45,580 nucleotides of DNA from Paenibacillus marchantiophytorum (lineage in GTDB: Bacteria; Bacillota; Bacilli; Paenibacillales; NBRC-103111). The DNA lies in NCBI RefSeq assembly GCF_014640555.1, contig NZ_BMHE01000054.1:1-45580 (forward strand), given 5' to 3'. The notes under the pieces were generated by a model. It worked only from the letters and a program-made list of their open reading frames with translations, did not search any database and was not told where the DNA came from. Both the position numbers and the translations under genes were made by a program. The first letter of the stretch is position 1; every line of letters starts with the position of its first letter. Below are positions 33,343 through 41,503 of the stretch, piece after piece.

Positions 33343-34533
33343 TTAACAGTCCATCTCCTGAAAAGCCTTTACTGGCGCAGTTATCCTTTTCCTCAGAACA
33401 AAAAAGCTGGAGATGCCAATCAAGAGCACACAAAAGGAGTAAGGAAATGCCGAATTAGCCGTATATAAAGCCGTGCCTGCGATAGGTCCTAAGCATGATC
33501 CTCCACCCTGCAAAGCGGCAATGAAAGCAGCAACGCTTCTTTGTTCATGATTTTGAACGGCTGCAGAGGCTCCGGCACTATATCCAAGCAAAGTAAATCC
33601 GATTCCAATTCCGAGCACAGCAAAATCCAAGTAAGCGAAACGGATAACCGTTAAAAGCCCCACCAATCCTAAAGCGACAAAAGTGAGTCCAATGATGATA
33701 ATCCTCTTGTATGGCCATTTGAGATATTTACTTATGACAATTTGCGAAAGTACGACCACAACACCGGAAATAGCAAGCCCAAGCCCAATTAACTGAGTAG
33801 CTTGCTTGGCACTGTATCCCAATCTATCTTGCACATAGAATCCAATCGTTACCTGAACGATATTTAAGGCAAACGATAGCACCAGTCCGATCCACAAATA
33901 GAGGCGAATCCGTCCATCATTAGGTGACAGTGCATTGGCCTGACGCTCTATGGCCTTTTCCTGTTCTTTTGGAATCGCAACTAGAAAAAGGATCGCAAGC
34001 AGAAAAAGCAGGAGAGCAGCCGCGTACATCGGAGCTGTAAGACCGAGTGCCACCATGCCGCCGCTCATCGCAGGTCCTAACACGAAACCTAATCCATTGG
34101 CAGCACCGAACAGGGCCATGCCTCGGGTCCGCGTTTCCTCTGTTGTCCAGCCCATGATGTAGGCTTGGGCTAGCGCAGGAATGCCGCCAAAGAAAAAACC
34201 AGCGATCGCCCGCAGCAAGAAGAAACTCCAAAACAAGCTGGTTGAGCTGCTAGCCTGTGTTGAGTAGTCAGCTAACCGCGCAAAAATAATCAGCGTCGCC
34301 ACATAGATAATTATAATGGAAGCTAACCGCGTTTTGCGGCTCATGAACGTTTGCTTTTCCCAGAAGTATCCGCCAAGGAGCCAGCATAAGCCTGCAATCG
34401 ATACTAAGCTTCCGGATTGAACATCACTCAGTCCCAGATTACGTGAAAGTGGACCAATGATAGGATTGAAAGCAGCTATGGATATCATCCCGCCCAAGAC
34501 AATTAGAAACATAATAACAAGTCTATATTTCAA
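33343..34533 (-). CDS. MFS transporter, possibly siderophore- or metallophore-related
   Basis: This 396-residue protein has about 12 membrane segments and a typical MFS motif region (RGMALFGAANGLGFVLGPAMSGG). The start is TTG at 34533, with GAGGG six bases upstream. It follows two PchR-like regulators on the same strand, which themselves sit behind a Fur box. In other bacteria such regulators control siderophore use and often neighbour MFS siderophore exporters or importers, so an iron-chelator role is inferred. A terminator separates it from the regulator upstream, so it may be only partly co-transcribed; I found no clear Fur box of its own. Drug efflux is an alternative. Confidence 0.85.
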   Translation of the reverse strand: MKYRLVIMFLIVLGGMISIAAFNPIIGPLSRNLGLSDVQSGSLVSIAGLCWLLGGYFWEKQTFMSRKTRLASIIIIYVATLIIFARLADYSTQASSSTSLFWSFFLLRAIAGFFFGGIPALAQAYIMGWTTEETRTRGMALFGAANGLGFVLGPAMSGGMVALGLTAPMYAAALLLFLLAILFLVAIPKEQEKAIERQANALSPNDGRIRLYLWIGLVLSFALNIVQVTIGFYVQDRLGYSAKQATQLIGLGLAISGVVVVLSQIVISKYLKWPYKRIIIIGLTFVALGLVGLLTVIRFAYLDFAVLGIGIGFTLLGYSAGASAAVQNHEQRSVAAFIAALQGGGSCLGPIAGTALYTANSAFPYSFCVLLIGISSFFVLRKRITAPVKAFQEMDC

Positions 34534-34630
34534 GTCATACCCTCTCCTTTCCTATCCATGGTACTACGCATCCAAGATGAGCTTCTACCAGCAGCCGGAC
34601 TATTGGACTGGTTATAAGGATATCCGAGAC

Positions 34631-34657
34631 AAAAAAACTGCTCTCAAGGAGAGCAGT
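34631..34657 (-). terminator. terminator after the second PchR-like gene
   Basis: Perfect stem ACTGCTCTC/GAGAGCAGT with loop CTT on the minus strand and seven T. It starts at the last base before the stop codon of the gene. Confidence 0.9.
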
Positions 34658-35659
34658 CTACAGGAATTCAATATGATTGTTTGAATCGCGCCTAGCGGCA
34701 GAATGACGAATAAATTCTCCCGGGTTCACGCCATATTTGTCACGGAACACCTCAGAGAAATAGCTGCAATTGGAGTAACCTACTTCGCAGGAAGTTTCCG
34801 TCACATTCAACATTCCCTGCTGCAGCAACTGGTAAGCCTTCTCTAGCCGCTTATCCCGCAAGTACCCGAACACCGTAGTCCCATACAACTCTTTAAATCC
34901 TTTTTTCAGCTTGCAATCGTTCAAACCAATCATCCTGGACAATTCAATCAGCGTGGGGGGATCTGTCATTCGTTCCAATATGATGTCTCTTGCTTCCCGA
35001 ATTTTGTGCCAATCACGTTTAGGCAGTTTAGTATGAGATGGCTCTCCATCAATCAGGAAGGACTGAAAAGTGCTGGAAATGAGCTCCAGTATTCGGCATT
35101 CCATTTCGATATTCTTGGTGCCACTAGATTGGGTGCTTTGCAAAACTCGCTGAAGGATAACAGAGACTGCTGGATCAATCGCCTCCTGAAACATTTGGAA
35201 TGAGCGTTGACCCATAATTTGAAAAAAGTCGAAGGATCTCGTGCCCCCAACCTCCTCCATATAATGATGAAACGTTGAGACAGGAATACCTATACCCAGC
35301 ATCAGATAAGGATGATTCCCGGTAAATTGAAATTCAACATCCACTTCATTCATAAACTGGAGCGAGCAGCTTCCCGGAACATATTCGTAGTGGGCTCCAT
35401 CGACATGAATCTCTCGCTTCCCTTGCAAGCAATAATTAAGCTCAACCATCGCTGTTTGTGTGCCAAAGAGAAGCTTCCGATTGCGATGGAAGGTAAAGTC
35501 CGAAATCACAACCTCAATATCCGGCCTGGGTACAAAGCGGCGAATTCCCCCCTCGCCCATATGGGAATGAAGCTTCAGCTGTTCGGAACGATTCTGATGT
35601 TGTCGAGACATCTCAAGCCCATCGAAAAAAAGATTAAAGTTTTGATGAAAATCTGTCAT
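34658..35659 (-). CDS. AraC-family regulator, PchR/YbtA-like (copy 1)
   Basis: This 333-residue protein has an N-terminal ligand-binding region with the PchR-like pattern (IEVVISDFTFHRNRKLLFGTQTAMVELNYCLQG) and a C-terminal AraC domain (PTLIELSRMIGLNDCKLKKGFKELYGTTVFGYLRDKRLEKAYQLL, then VGYSNCSYFSEVFRDKYGVNPGEF). PchR-type proteins bind an iron-loaded siderophore and activate uptake genes. Its start codon overlaps the stop of copy 2 by four bases. The two proteins are clearly paralogues, most alike in the AraC domain. It is probably an activator of the adjacent MFS gene or of distant siderophore genes. Confidence 0.9.
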   Translation of the reverse strand: MTDFHQNFNLFFDGLEMSRQHQNRSEQLKLHSHMGEGGIRRFVPRPDIEVVISDFTFHRNRKLLFGTQTAMVELNYCLQGKREIHVDGAHYEYVPGSCSLQFMNEVDVEFQFTGNHPYLMLGIGIPVSTFHHYMEEVGGTRSFDFFQIMGQRSFQMFQEAIDPAVSVILQRVLQSTQSSGTKNIEMECRILELISSTFQSFLIDGEPSHTKLPKRDWHKIREARDIILERMTDPPTLIELSRMIGLNDCKLKKGFKELYGTTVFGYLRDKRLEKAYQLLQQGMLNVTETSCEVGYSNCSYFSEVFRDKYGVNPGEFIRHSAARRDSNNHIEFL

Positions 35660-36726
35660 CTTGATTCCGCACCTCCCTCATGTAACGGGAGTTTGAGCGA
35701 GTTTCCCGGAAATCCAGCCTTCTTGGGCCATTGTCCCGGATTAATCCCATATGTCTCGCGAAATAAGGCGGCAAAATGTCCAGGATTGGAATAACCGACC
35801 GCTATAGCTGCTTCATAGACGTTGGTCCGCTCCGTTTCTAGCAGAAACACGGCCCGTTCCATTCTTTTGTTGCGCAAATAACCAAATACTGTCGTACCGA
35901 ACAACTCCTTGAATCCCGCTTTCAGCTTAAAATCACTGATCCCGGTCAGACGGGATAATTCCAGAAGCGAGGGCGGCTGTTCCATCCGGCATGCCAGTAT
36001 ATTCGCCGCCTCGCGTATCTTATCCAGATCGGTTCTTCGCAACCCCCTGCCTCTGCCCGGAGTCGAACTGTCGACGTCAAACAGTAACCGCTGCATATAA
36101 ATGGCTAGCAGTTCCAGCGCTTTCCCTTCCAGGTACATTTTACGCAAAGGCGGCGCCACGGGGCATGTCAACATCTGACGCACAAGCTGCTCCTCGGCTG
36201 GCGGAATCGCCTGCTGGAAGATCCGAACAGCTTGAGAACCGAGCAGCTTGTTCATATCCAAATTCACGTCGCCGCCAAACGCATCTACCAACTCTCGGAA
36301 GACAGACTCTGCTATTCTAATCTCACAGGCTAACATAGGTTCCTTGGCGTCATAACACATCTCCGCCTCCAAATTCCGTATGAAAGCAAGCTGACACTGG
36401 TTGTTCTGTATATGCAAATGGTGTCCTGACAGATTGATTTCACTTGCTCCGTTTAACCAGAAGCTGAGTTCAATCATCGGAACATCGGATTGGAAACGGA
36501 GCGTCTGCGACTGGTAAAAACGGCAGTCTGCAACAATCAGCTCGATACCTGGCCGCAGCTTCGTTCGAATAACGGTACCTGCGCCGTAGTCATCTAACAT
36601 ATCGATCCTGTCCATGGAGGAATCGCTGACGTTCAATACATCTACCATTCCCAAATATTGATAATAGAAATCACGAAAATCGTCATGCTCCAAATTTGCT
36701 CCCTGTTCGATACACGACCACCCCAT
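35656..36726 (-). CDS. AraC-family regulator, PchR/YbtA-like (copy 2)
   Basis: This protein of up to 356 residues has the same layout as the next gene: a sensor region with IELIVADCRFYQSQTLRFQSDVPMIELSFWLNG, then the AraC domain (LLELSRLTGISDFKLKAGFKELFGTTVFGYLRNKRMERA, then VGYSNPGHFAALFRETYGINPGQW). The start is uncertain: ATG at 36726 is close to GGGAAGAG, and a TTG eleven codons later is another option. A Fur box overlaps its promoter, so it should be made under iron limitation. The sensed compound is unknown; a ferric siderophore is the leading guess by family. Confidence 0.9.
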   Translation of the reverse strand: MGWSCIEQGANLEHDDFRDFYYQYLGMVDVLNVSDSSMDRIDMLDDYGAGTVIRTKLRPGIELIVADCRFYQSQTLRFQSDVPMIELSFWLNGASEINLSGHHLHIQNNQCQLAFIRNLEAEMCYDAKEPMLACEIRIAESVFRELVDAFGGDVNLDMNKLLGSQAVRIFQQAIPPAEEQLVRQMLTCPVAPPLRKMYLEGKALELLAIYMQRLLFDVDSSTPGRGRGLRRTDLDKIREAANILACRMEQPPSLLELSRLTGISDFKLKAGFKELFGTTVFGYLRNKRMERAVFLLETERTNVYEAAIAVGYSNPGHFAALFRETYGINPGQWPKKAGFPGNSLKLPLHEGGAESR

Positions 36727-36744
36727 CTCTTCCCTGATAGGATC

Positions 36745-36773
36745 ATCTTACGTCAATTGAGAATGATTTTCAA
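36745..36773 (-). promoter_or_regulatory. promoter of the PchR-like pair
   Basis: On the minus strand TTGAAA (36768-36773), 17 bases, TAAGAT (36745-36750). The Fur box covers the -35 box and most of the spacer. I see no terminator between copA and this promoter. Confidence 0.6.
36757..36773. promoter_or_regulatory. Fur box
   Basis: TTGAGAATGATTTTCAA, a 17-base near-perfect palindrome that matches the Bacillus 7-1-7 Fur consensus TGATAAT-N-ATTATCA at 12 of 14 defined positions. Placement over the promoter predicts repression by iron-loaded Fur. Confidence 0.8.
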
Positions 36774-36785
36774 TAAGAAAAGAGA

Positions 36786-39209
36786 TTATAGTTTCACTCT
36801 TTGCAGTCGCAACGCATTCAACACAACGGATACCGAACTAAGTGCCATAGCCGCCCCTGCTACCCAAGGCGCCAACAGGCCTAGAGCTGCAATTGGGATT
36901 CCAAGCGCATTGTACCCGAGCGCCCAGAATAAGTTTTGTTTAATATTGGTCATCGTTTTACGGCTCATGACAATCGCGTCCGCGATACTTGTCAGTTCCC
37001 CGCGCATGAGTGTCACATCTGCCGCTTCCATTGCAATATCCGTTCCCGTGCCTATCGCCAAGCCCACGTCAGCCGTCGCTAAAGCCGGGGCATCATTGAT
37101 GCCGTCGCCAACCATAGCCACGGTTACGCCTTGGATTTGAAGCTTTCTCACTTCTTCCGCCTTACCTTCGGGAAGAACTTCTGCGAGCACATGATCAATG
37201 CCGACTTGTTGAGCTATCGCTTGTGCCGTGCGCTCATTATCGCCAGTCATCATGATGACCTTGATCCCCATATGCTTCAACTGAGAGATGGCCTCTTTGG
37301 ATGAGTCCTTGATCGTATCCGCTACGGCAACCAAACCGGCATAGCGTTGATCGACCGCGACAAGCATCGCTGTTTTGCCGTCGGACTCCAGTCTTTCCAT
37401 CACGGCTGACGCTTTGCCATAATCAATGGCTTCACGCTGCAACAGCTTGCGAGTTCCTATCAGAACCTCGCGGCCTGCGACAACCGCTCGAATCCCGTAA
37501 CCAGGAATTGCCTCGAACTGCTCGGCAGCGGTCAGCTCGATCCCTTTGGCAATGATCCCCGCAACAATCGCTTCAGCTAGCGGATGCTCTGATTGTTTTT
37601 CCGCTGAGCCGATTAGACGAAGAACGCCCGCCTCATCCATGGCCGCCTCCATACGAACATCGGTCAGTTCCGGTTTGCCCTTGGTCACTGTGCCTGTTTT
37701 ATCCAGCACGATCGTTTGCACTTTCTGCATAGCTTCCAAATGCTCGCCACCCTTGAACAGGATACCAAGCTCCGCCGCGCGGCCCGATCCCGCCATAATA
37801 GAAGTCGGGGTTGCCAGTCCCAGCGCACACGGACAAGCAATCACTAGAACAGCAATGGCCTTCTCTAAGGCTGTTGCAAATTCACCAGGAGCCGCCCAAA
37901 TAAACCAAATCATAAAAGTCACAACAGCCAGCCCCACAACAATAGGGACAAAAATACCCGATATCACATCAGCGATCCGCTGAATCGGCGCTTTGGAACC
38001 TTGCGCTTCTTCGACAACTCGAATGATGTGAGCGAGCGCTGTGTCTTTGCCGACACGTGTCGCTTTCATCTTCAAGCTGCCGTTTTTGTTCACGGTCGAA
38101 CCGATCAACGCATCACCCGCTTTTTTCTCAACCGGTAGGCTTTCTCCTGTGAGCATCGACTCATCCACCGCCGAAAATCCCTCTGCGACTTCACCGTCAA
38201 CAGGAATTTTCTCACCAGGTTTCACAAGCACAAGGTCGCCAATCAGCACCTCTTCCACCGGTATCGATATTTCCTCGCCATCACGGATAACCAAAGCTGT
38301 TTTGGCTTGAAGCCCCATCAATTTCTGGATGGCTTCCGACGTACGGCCTTTGGCCAAAATTTCAAATAATTTCCCTAAAATAATCAAAGTAATCAAGATC
38401 GCGCTAGTTTCGTAGTACATATCTGGCGCATGGCGATGAACATCCGTTGAACCTGCCCATTGCAGTGTCAACACCAAGCTATAAAAGTAAGCCGCTGACG
38501 TCCCGAGAGAGACAAGCACATCCATATTCGCGCTTTTGTTGCGAAGTGCTTTGTAAGCTGATACGTAAAATTGTCGGCCTATGATGAACTGAACTGGCGT
38601 AGCTAGCACTAGCTGCACCCAAGGATTCATCAGAAACTCAGGCAGATAAATCCATGATGTAAATGAAAAGTGGCTGACCATTGCCCATAACAGCGGAAAC
38701 GAGAGCACCGCAGACACAGCAAGCTGCATTTTCTTATGGCGAATCTCCTGCTGCTTGTGATCGCCGGCAGCTTCCTCCTTGGGGATGGCTTTGTAGCCCA
38801 ATTGCGCTACTTTATTAACCATCTCACGGGTTGAAACCTCGGCGGCGCTATACTCAACATGCGCTGTTTCTAGCGCAAGATTAACCACAGCTTTGCTAAT
38901 GCCTGGCAGCTTGTTCAACCCTTTTTCAATCCGCGTAGCGCAAGCTGCGCAAGTCATGCCGACGATCGTGAAATCCGCAGTGTCCTTAACCGTGTCATAC
39001 CCCAAAGCTTGAATCTTGCCTTCGAGATCAGCCACATTTACTTGAGATGGATCAAAGGTGACAGAAGCCTTCTCCAGCGCAAAGTTAACATTAGCTTCTG
39101 CAACGCCATCCATTTTCTTTAATCCTTTTTCGATTCTATTCGCACACGCCGCGCAGGTCATCCCTGTGATTTGCAGACTCGTTTGTTGCTGTTCACCTTG
39201 TTTGTCCAT
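36786..39209 (-). CDS. copA: copper-exporting P1B-type ATPase
   Basis: This 807-residue membrane pump exports Cu(I). Two N-terminal heavy-metal domains carry GMTCAACANRIEKGL and GMTCAACATRIEKGL. The channel motif CPC is in VIACPCALGLATPTSIM, the phosphorylation site in DKTGTVTKG, and the actuator TGES and hinge GDGINDAPAL are present. Conserved N and MxxS-type residues in the last two membrane helices (ALGYNALGIP, AGAAMALSSVSVVLNALRL) fit copper specificity. ATG at 39209 is six bases after GGAGGG. A CsoR-type palindrome lies 19-35 bases upstream. It forms a copper module with copZ and csoR but has its own operator. Confidence 0.97.
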   Translation of the reverse strand: MDKQGEQQQTSLQITGMTCAACANRIEKGLKKMDGVAEANVNFALEKASVTFDPSQVNVADLEGKIQALGYDTVKDTADFTIVGMTCAACATRIEKGLNKLPGISKAVVNLALETAHVEYSAAEVSTREMVNKVAQLGYKAIPKEEAAGDHKQQEIRHKKMQLAVSAVLSFPLLWAMVSHFSFTSWIYLPEFLMNPWVQLVLATPVQFIIGRQFYVSAYKALRNKSANMDVLVSLGTSAAYFYSLVLTLQWAGSTDVHRHAPDMYYETSAILITLIILGKLFEILAKGRTSEAIQKLMGLQAKTALVIRDGEEISIPVEEVLIGDLVLVKPGEKIPVDGEVAEGFSAVDESMLTGESLPVEKKAGDALIGSTVNKNGSLKMKATRVGKDTALAHIIRVVEEAQGSKAPIQRIADVISGIFVPIVVGLAVVTFMIWFIWAAPGEFATALEKAIAVLVIACPCALGLATPTSIMAGSGRAAELGILFKGGEHLEAMQKVQTIVLDKTGTVTKGKPELTDVRMEAAMDEAGVLRLIGSAEKQSEHPLAEAIVAGIIAKGIELTAAEQFEAIPGYGIRAVVAGREVLIGTRKLLQREAIDYGKASAVMERLESDGKTAMLVAVDQRYAGLVAVADTIKDSSKEAISQLKHMGIKVIMMTGDNERTAQAIAQQVGIDHVLAEVLPEGKAEEVRKLQIQGVTVAMVGDGINDAPALATADVGLAIGTGTDIAMEAADVTLMRGELTSIADAIVMSRKTMTNIKQNLFWALGYNALGIPIAALGLLAPWVAGAAMALSSVSVVLNALRLQRVKL

Positions 39210-39227
39210 GTCCACCCTCCAGCCCGA

Positions 39228-39244
39228 ATACCCCCATGGGGTAT
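39228..39244. promoter_or_regulatory. CsoR operator at copA
   Basis: ATACCCCCATGGGGTAT is a near-perfect palindrome with the TACCC/GGGTA arms and central G/C tract of CsoR sites. CsoR without copper should repress copA here. Confidence 0.75.
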
Positions 39245-39275
39245 ATTTCTTTCAAAAAAAATAGGTATTGCATAG

Positions 39276-39297
39276 AAAAAGCCGCAAGGAAGCGGCT
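39276..39297 (-). terminator. terminator after copZ
   Basis: Stem AGCCGC/GCGGCT with loop TTCCTT on the minus strand, then five T. It separates csoR-copZ from copA. Confidence 0.85.
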
Positions 39298-39304
39298 CAA
39301 CCTC

Positions 39305-39508
39305 TTATTTCGCGACGTCATAGCCTTGCTCTTCAATCGCTTCCTTAATCGTGTCCACAGAAACTTTCGATTCATCGAATTCTACAGTTACAGAGCCAGC
39401 GCTCAAATCCACTTTACCCGCAGCACCTAGTTTCTTGACCGCGCCTTCGACGGAATTCACACAATGACCACAGGACATACCTTCTACTTTCAATGTAACG
39501 CTTTGCAT
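39305..39508 (-). CDS. copZ: copper chaperone CopZ
   Basis: This 67-residue protein is a single heavy-metal-associated domain with the Cu(I)-binding loop GMSCGHC near residue 10 and a ferredoxin-like beta-alpha-beta pattern. It carries Cu(I) in the cytoplasm to CopA and may pass copper to CsoR. A ribosome site (GGGAGA) precedes the ATG. It follows csoR by 17 bases and ends with its own terminator before copA. Confidence 0.95.
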   Translation of the reverse strand: MQSVTLKVEGMSCGHCVNSVEGAVKKLGAAGKVDLSAGSVTVEFDESKVSVDTIKEAIEEQGYDVAK

Positions 39509-39525
39509 ATTGGATCTCTCCCTTA

Positions 39526-39858
39526 TTATTTCATTAATTTATTCACGGTAATCATGAGTTCCTTAATAACCTCATTATCACCTTCTTGAATCCGTTCGAT
39601 CACGCAACTGTTAAGATGATGTTCAAGAAGCAGCTTGCCAACGCCGTTCAATGCTGATTGAATCGCAGCGATCTGATTCAACACATCGTCGCAATACGTA
39701 TCCTTCTCAATCAAACCTTTCACACCGCGGATTTGCCCTTCGATGCGATTAAGTCGTGTAACCAAATTGCTTTTGGTCTTATCGGAATGATGACTTTTGC
39801 GGTCACTGCCGGAGTGGCAGCTCGCCTCATGGCCTTCCGCCTTATCCTGATGTTCCAT
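39526..39858 (-). CDS. csoR: copper-sensing repressor CsoR
   Basis: This 110-residue repressor binds Cu(I) and then releases DNA. The three Cu ligands are present with canonical spacing: Cys in DTYCDDV, His 25 residues later in LEHHLNSC, Cys four residues after that. The N-terminal region is rich in His, Ser and charged residues and is longer than the short tail in many CsoR proteins. The ATG at 39858 is eight bases after GGAGG; a Met two codons earlier is too close to it. It is first in csoR-copZ, with an operator-like G tract upstream. Confidence 0.95.
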   Translation of the reverse strand: MEHQDKAEGHEASCHSGSDRKSHHSDKTKSNLVTRLNRIEGQIRGVKGLIEKDTYCDDVLNQIAAIQSALNGVGKLLLEHHLNSCVIERIQEGDNEVIKELMITVNKLMK

Positions 39859-39889
39859 ATCCATAACCTCCTCACAACTCCAATATAGC

Positions 39890-39908
39890 ATACCCCCCTA
39901 CCCTATAT
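39890..39908 (-). promoter_or_regulatory. possible CsoR operator at csoR
   Basis: The minus strand reads ATATAGGGTAGGGGGGTAT. The right half GGGGGTAT equals the copA operator half; the left half is degenerate. Autoregulation by CsoR is likely but this site is weaker by sequence. Confidence 0.5.
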
Positions 39909-39922
39909 CAAGCCCTTAATTT

Positions 39923-39964
39923 AAAAAAAGCTGTCTCCGAGTAGTATGTACCCAGAAATCAGCT
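39923..39964 (-). terminator. terminator of the adenosine deaminase gene
   Basis: Interrupted stem AGCTG...GTA/TAC...CAGCT on the minus strand followed by seven T. Confidence 0.75.
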
Positions 39965-39981
39965 CTACACTTCATCATTCA

Positions 39982-41028
39982 TCACATGCTTACACCCAAA
40001 CATCTAATCTCGTCTTCCATCTCACGCCGCAGCGATAATTTATCGTCCGCATCCAGAAAAGCCGCGTCAACGCCATTCATAATGAGCTTCACAAGCTCCG
40101 GTGTCGTAAAGCCAAACCGGTCCGCTAACACGCGGTATTCGTTCGTAATATCTGTTCCCGAAACGCTCGGATTATCCGTATTAATCGTGACGAGCAGTCC
40201 TTCGTCCAAATATTCACGAATCGGATAAGCCTCCCAACCAGGAACGGCTTTCGTTTGGATGTTGCTGATCGGGCACATTTCCAAGGGGATGCGTCGTTCT
40301 TTGACCATGTCCAGAATCGTCCTGTTCTCCTTCAATCTCACACCATGCCCGATGCGGGTTGCCCCCAGATTCGTGACTGCTTCATACACATTGACCGCTC
40401 CAGCAGCTTCTCCTGCATGAATCGTGACAGGGATGCCCAGCCTTGTGGATTCTGCAAACACTTCCCGGAAAAACTCTGGTGGATACGTTGCCTCATCTCC
40501 AGCCAAATCGACGGCAACCACGCCTTTCCCGACAAATTGAGCTGCCCCCTCGATGACTTCTAGATTGCTTTTACTGGAATGATTCCTCATGCAAATAACA
40601 ATGACGCCGCCCTTCACGCCATAATCCCGCTGCCCTCGCTTCATCCCCTCCACAACATGATGTATCGTTTCCTCCACCGTCAAACCGTTATTCCGATGCA
40701 GTTGCGGGGCAAAACGAACCTCTACATACTTGCAATTATGTGCCGCCGATTGCTGGGCGACCTCATAGGCAATCCGCTCCAGCGCTTCGCCAGATTGCAT
40801 GAATTTCGTCGTGAAATGGAATTTGCTCAAATATTCAATGAGACTGCCGCATTCATTACCTACACGCATATGGGGAATTAAGCCTTCTTTATGGTAAACG
40901 GGAAGATCGATGCCTTGTTGCAGAGCGAGCTCCAAGATCGTTTCCGGCTTCACACTCCCATCCAAGTGCAAGTGAAGATCAACTTTGGGCAGTCGCGATA
41001 ACAGTTCAAGCGTCCGATTGTGTGCCAT
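39982..41028 (-). CDS. add: adenosine deaminase
   Basis: This 348-residue zinc enzyme of the amidohydrolase fold converts adenosine to inosine in purine salvage. Metal and catalytic motifs are complete: KVDLHLHLDGS near residue 15, TIHAGEAAG, GHGVRL, CPISN and NTDNPSVSGTDITNEY. The last motif reads TDNP where many members have SDDP/TDDP. AAGGGA precedes the ATG. The gene is transcribed alone, with a good promoter containing three helically phased hexamers and a terminator downstream. Adenine deaminase-like activity (ADAL/Ade group) is a less likely alternative. Confidence 0.93.
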   Translation of the reverse strand: MAHNRTLELLSRLPKVDLHLHLDGSVKPETILELALQQGIDLPVYHKEGLIPHMRVGNECGSLIEYLSKFHFTTKFMQSGEALERIAYEVAQQSAAHNCKYVEVRFAPQLHRNNGLTVEETIHHVVEGMKRGQRDYGVKGGVIVICMRNHSSKSNLEVIEGAAQFVGKGVVAVDLAGDEATYPPEFFREVFAESTRLGIPVTIHAGEAAGAVNVYEAVTNLGATRIGHGVRLKENRTILDMVKERRIPLEMCPISNIQTKAVPGWEAYPIREYLDEGLLVTINTDNPSVSGTDITNEYRVLADRFGFTTPELVKLIMNGVDAAFLDADDKLSLRREMEDEIRCLGVSM

Positions 41029-41104
41029 CTTCTATCATTCCCTTCTTTTTAGATTGGATAAAATCGAGGCCAACTGTGGCAACTCATTTCAAAGAATTTC
41101 ACTA

Positions 41105-41144
41105 ACTTTAAACCAATGTCACTTATATGTCAATATATATGTCA
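41105..41144 (-). promoter_or_regulatory. promoter of add with phased repeats
   Basis: On the minus strand TTGACA (41128-41133), 17 bases, TAAAGT (41105-41110). TGACAT occurs three times at 11- and 12-base steps (plus-strand ATGTCA at 41116, 41127 and 41139), across and upstream of the -35 box; a regulator could bind one face of the helix. Confidence 0.6.
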
Positions 41145-41198
41145 TATATTCTATTTTATTATTATATGTGTTAGATTATGTAACGTTTCGGGCGAAAT

Positions 41199-41230
41199 AA
41201 AAAAACCTTAGCCTGGGGCTGCGGCTAGGT
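41199..41230 (-). terminator. terminator of a small leftward transcript
   Basis: Stem ACCTAGCC/GGCTAAGGT on the minus strand, then seven T. It lies 22 bases past the candidate small reading frame at 41252-41380 and upstream of the add promoter. Confidence 0.75.
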
Positions 41231-41251
41231 ACTTTTAAATTCTACGCTCGC

Positions 41252-41380
41252 TCAGGTGCTAACTACATCTCCTGCGCTTCTTTCCGCTGCATAACTTTCA
41301 AAGCTTCCTTCACACTTAATGGTGAAAGCTCGTTCTCCGCAACGAATGAACGGACAGCCGCCCGTATAAGGTGATGCCAT
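41252..41380 (-). pseudogene. possible small gene, probably frameshifted
   Basis: AAGGAGG (41391-41397) lies 10 bases before an ATG that opens a 42-codon frame (MASPYTGGCPFIRC...), with a terminator soon after its stop. The frame shifted by one base reads instead WHHLIRAAVRSFVAENELSP and continues LSVKEALKVMQRKEAQEM to a stop at 41263. This second frame looks much more like a real helical protein but has no start codon of its own. A one-base change just after the ATG would restore it. I do not recognise either product. The rest of 41029-41503 holds only promoters and the terminator. Confidence 0.35.
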
Positions 41381-41503
41381 CGTATGTAAGCCTCCTTAAG
41401 CCTAATTCTGGCTACGCTTTATGCTAGCAATTCCGTCATGATTCGGGTATGCTTATAGCAGAATTTTTCACATAGACTACTTACCCGGATCGGAGAGAAA
41501 CAG

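Noticed and set aside
34534..34630. A separate Fur box or promoter for the MFS gene
   Set aside because: No match to the 7-1-7 Fur consensus and no convincing -35/-10 pair was found in this spacer.
41175..41190. cre-like TGTAACGTTTCG upstream of add
   Set aside because: The central CG is out of position relative to TGNAANCG, so it does not fit the CcpA consensus.
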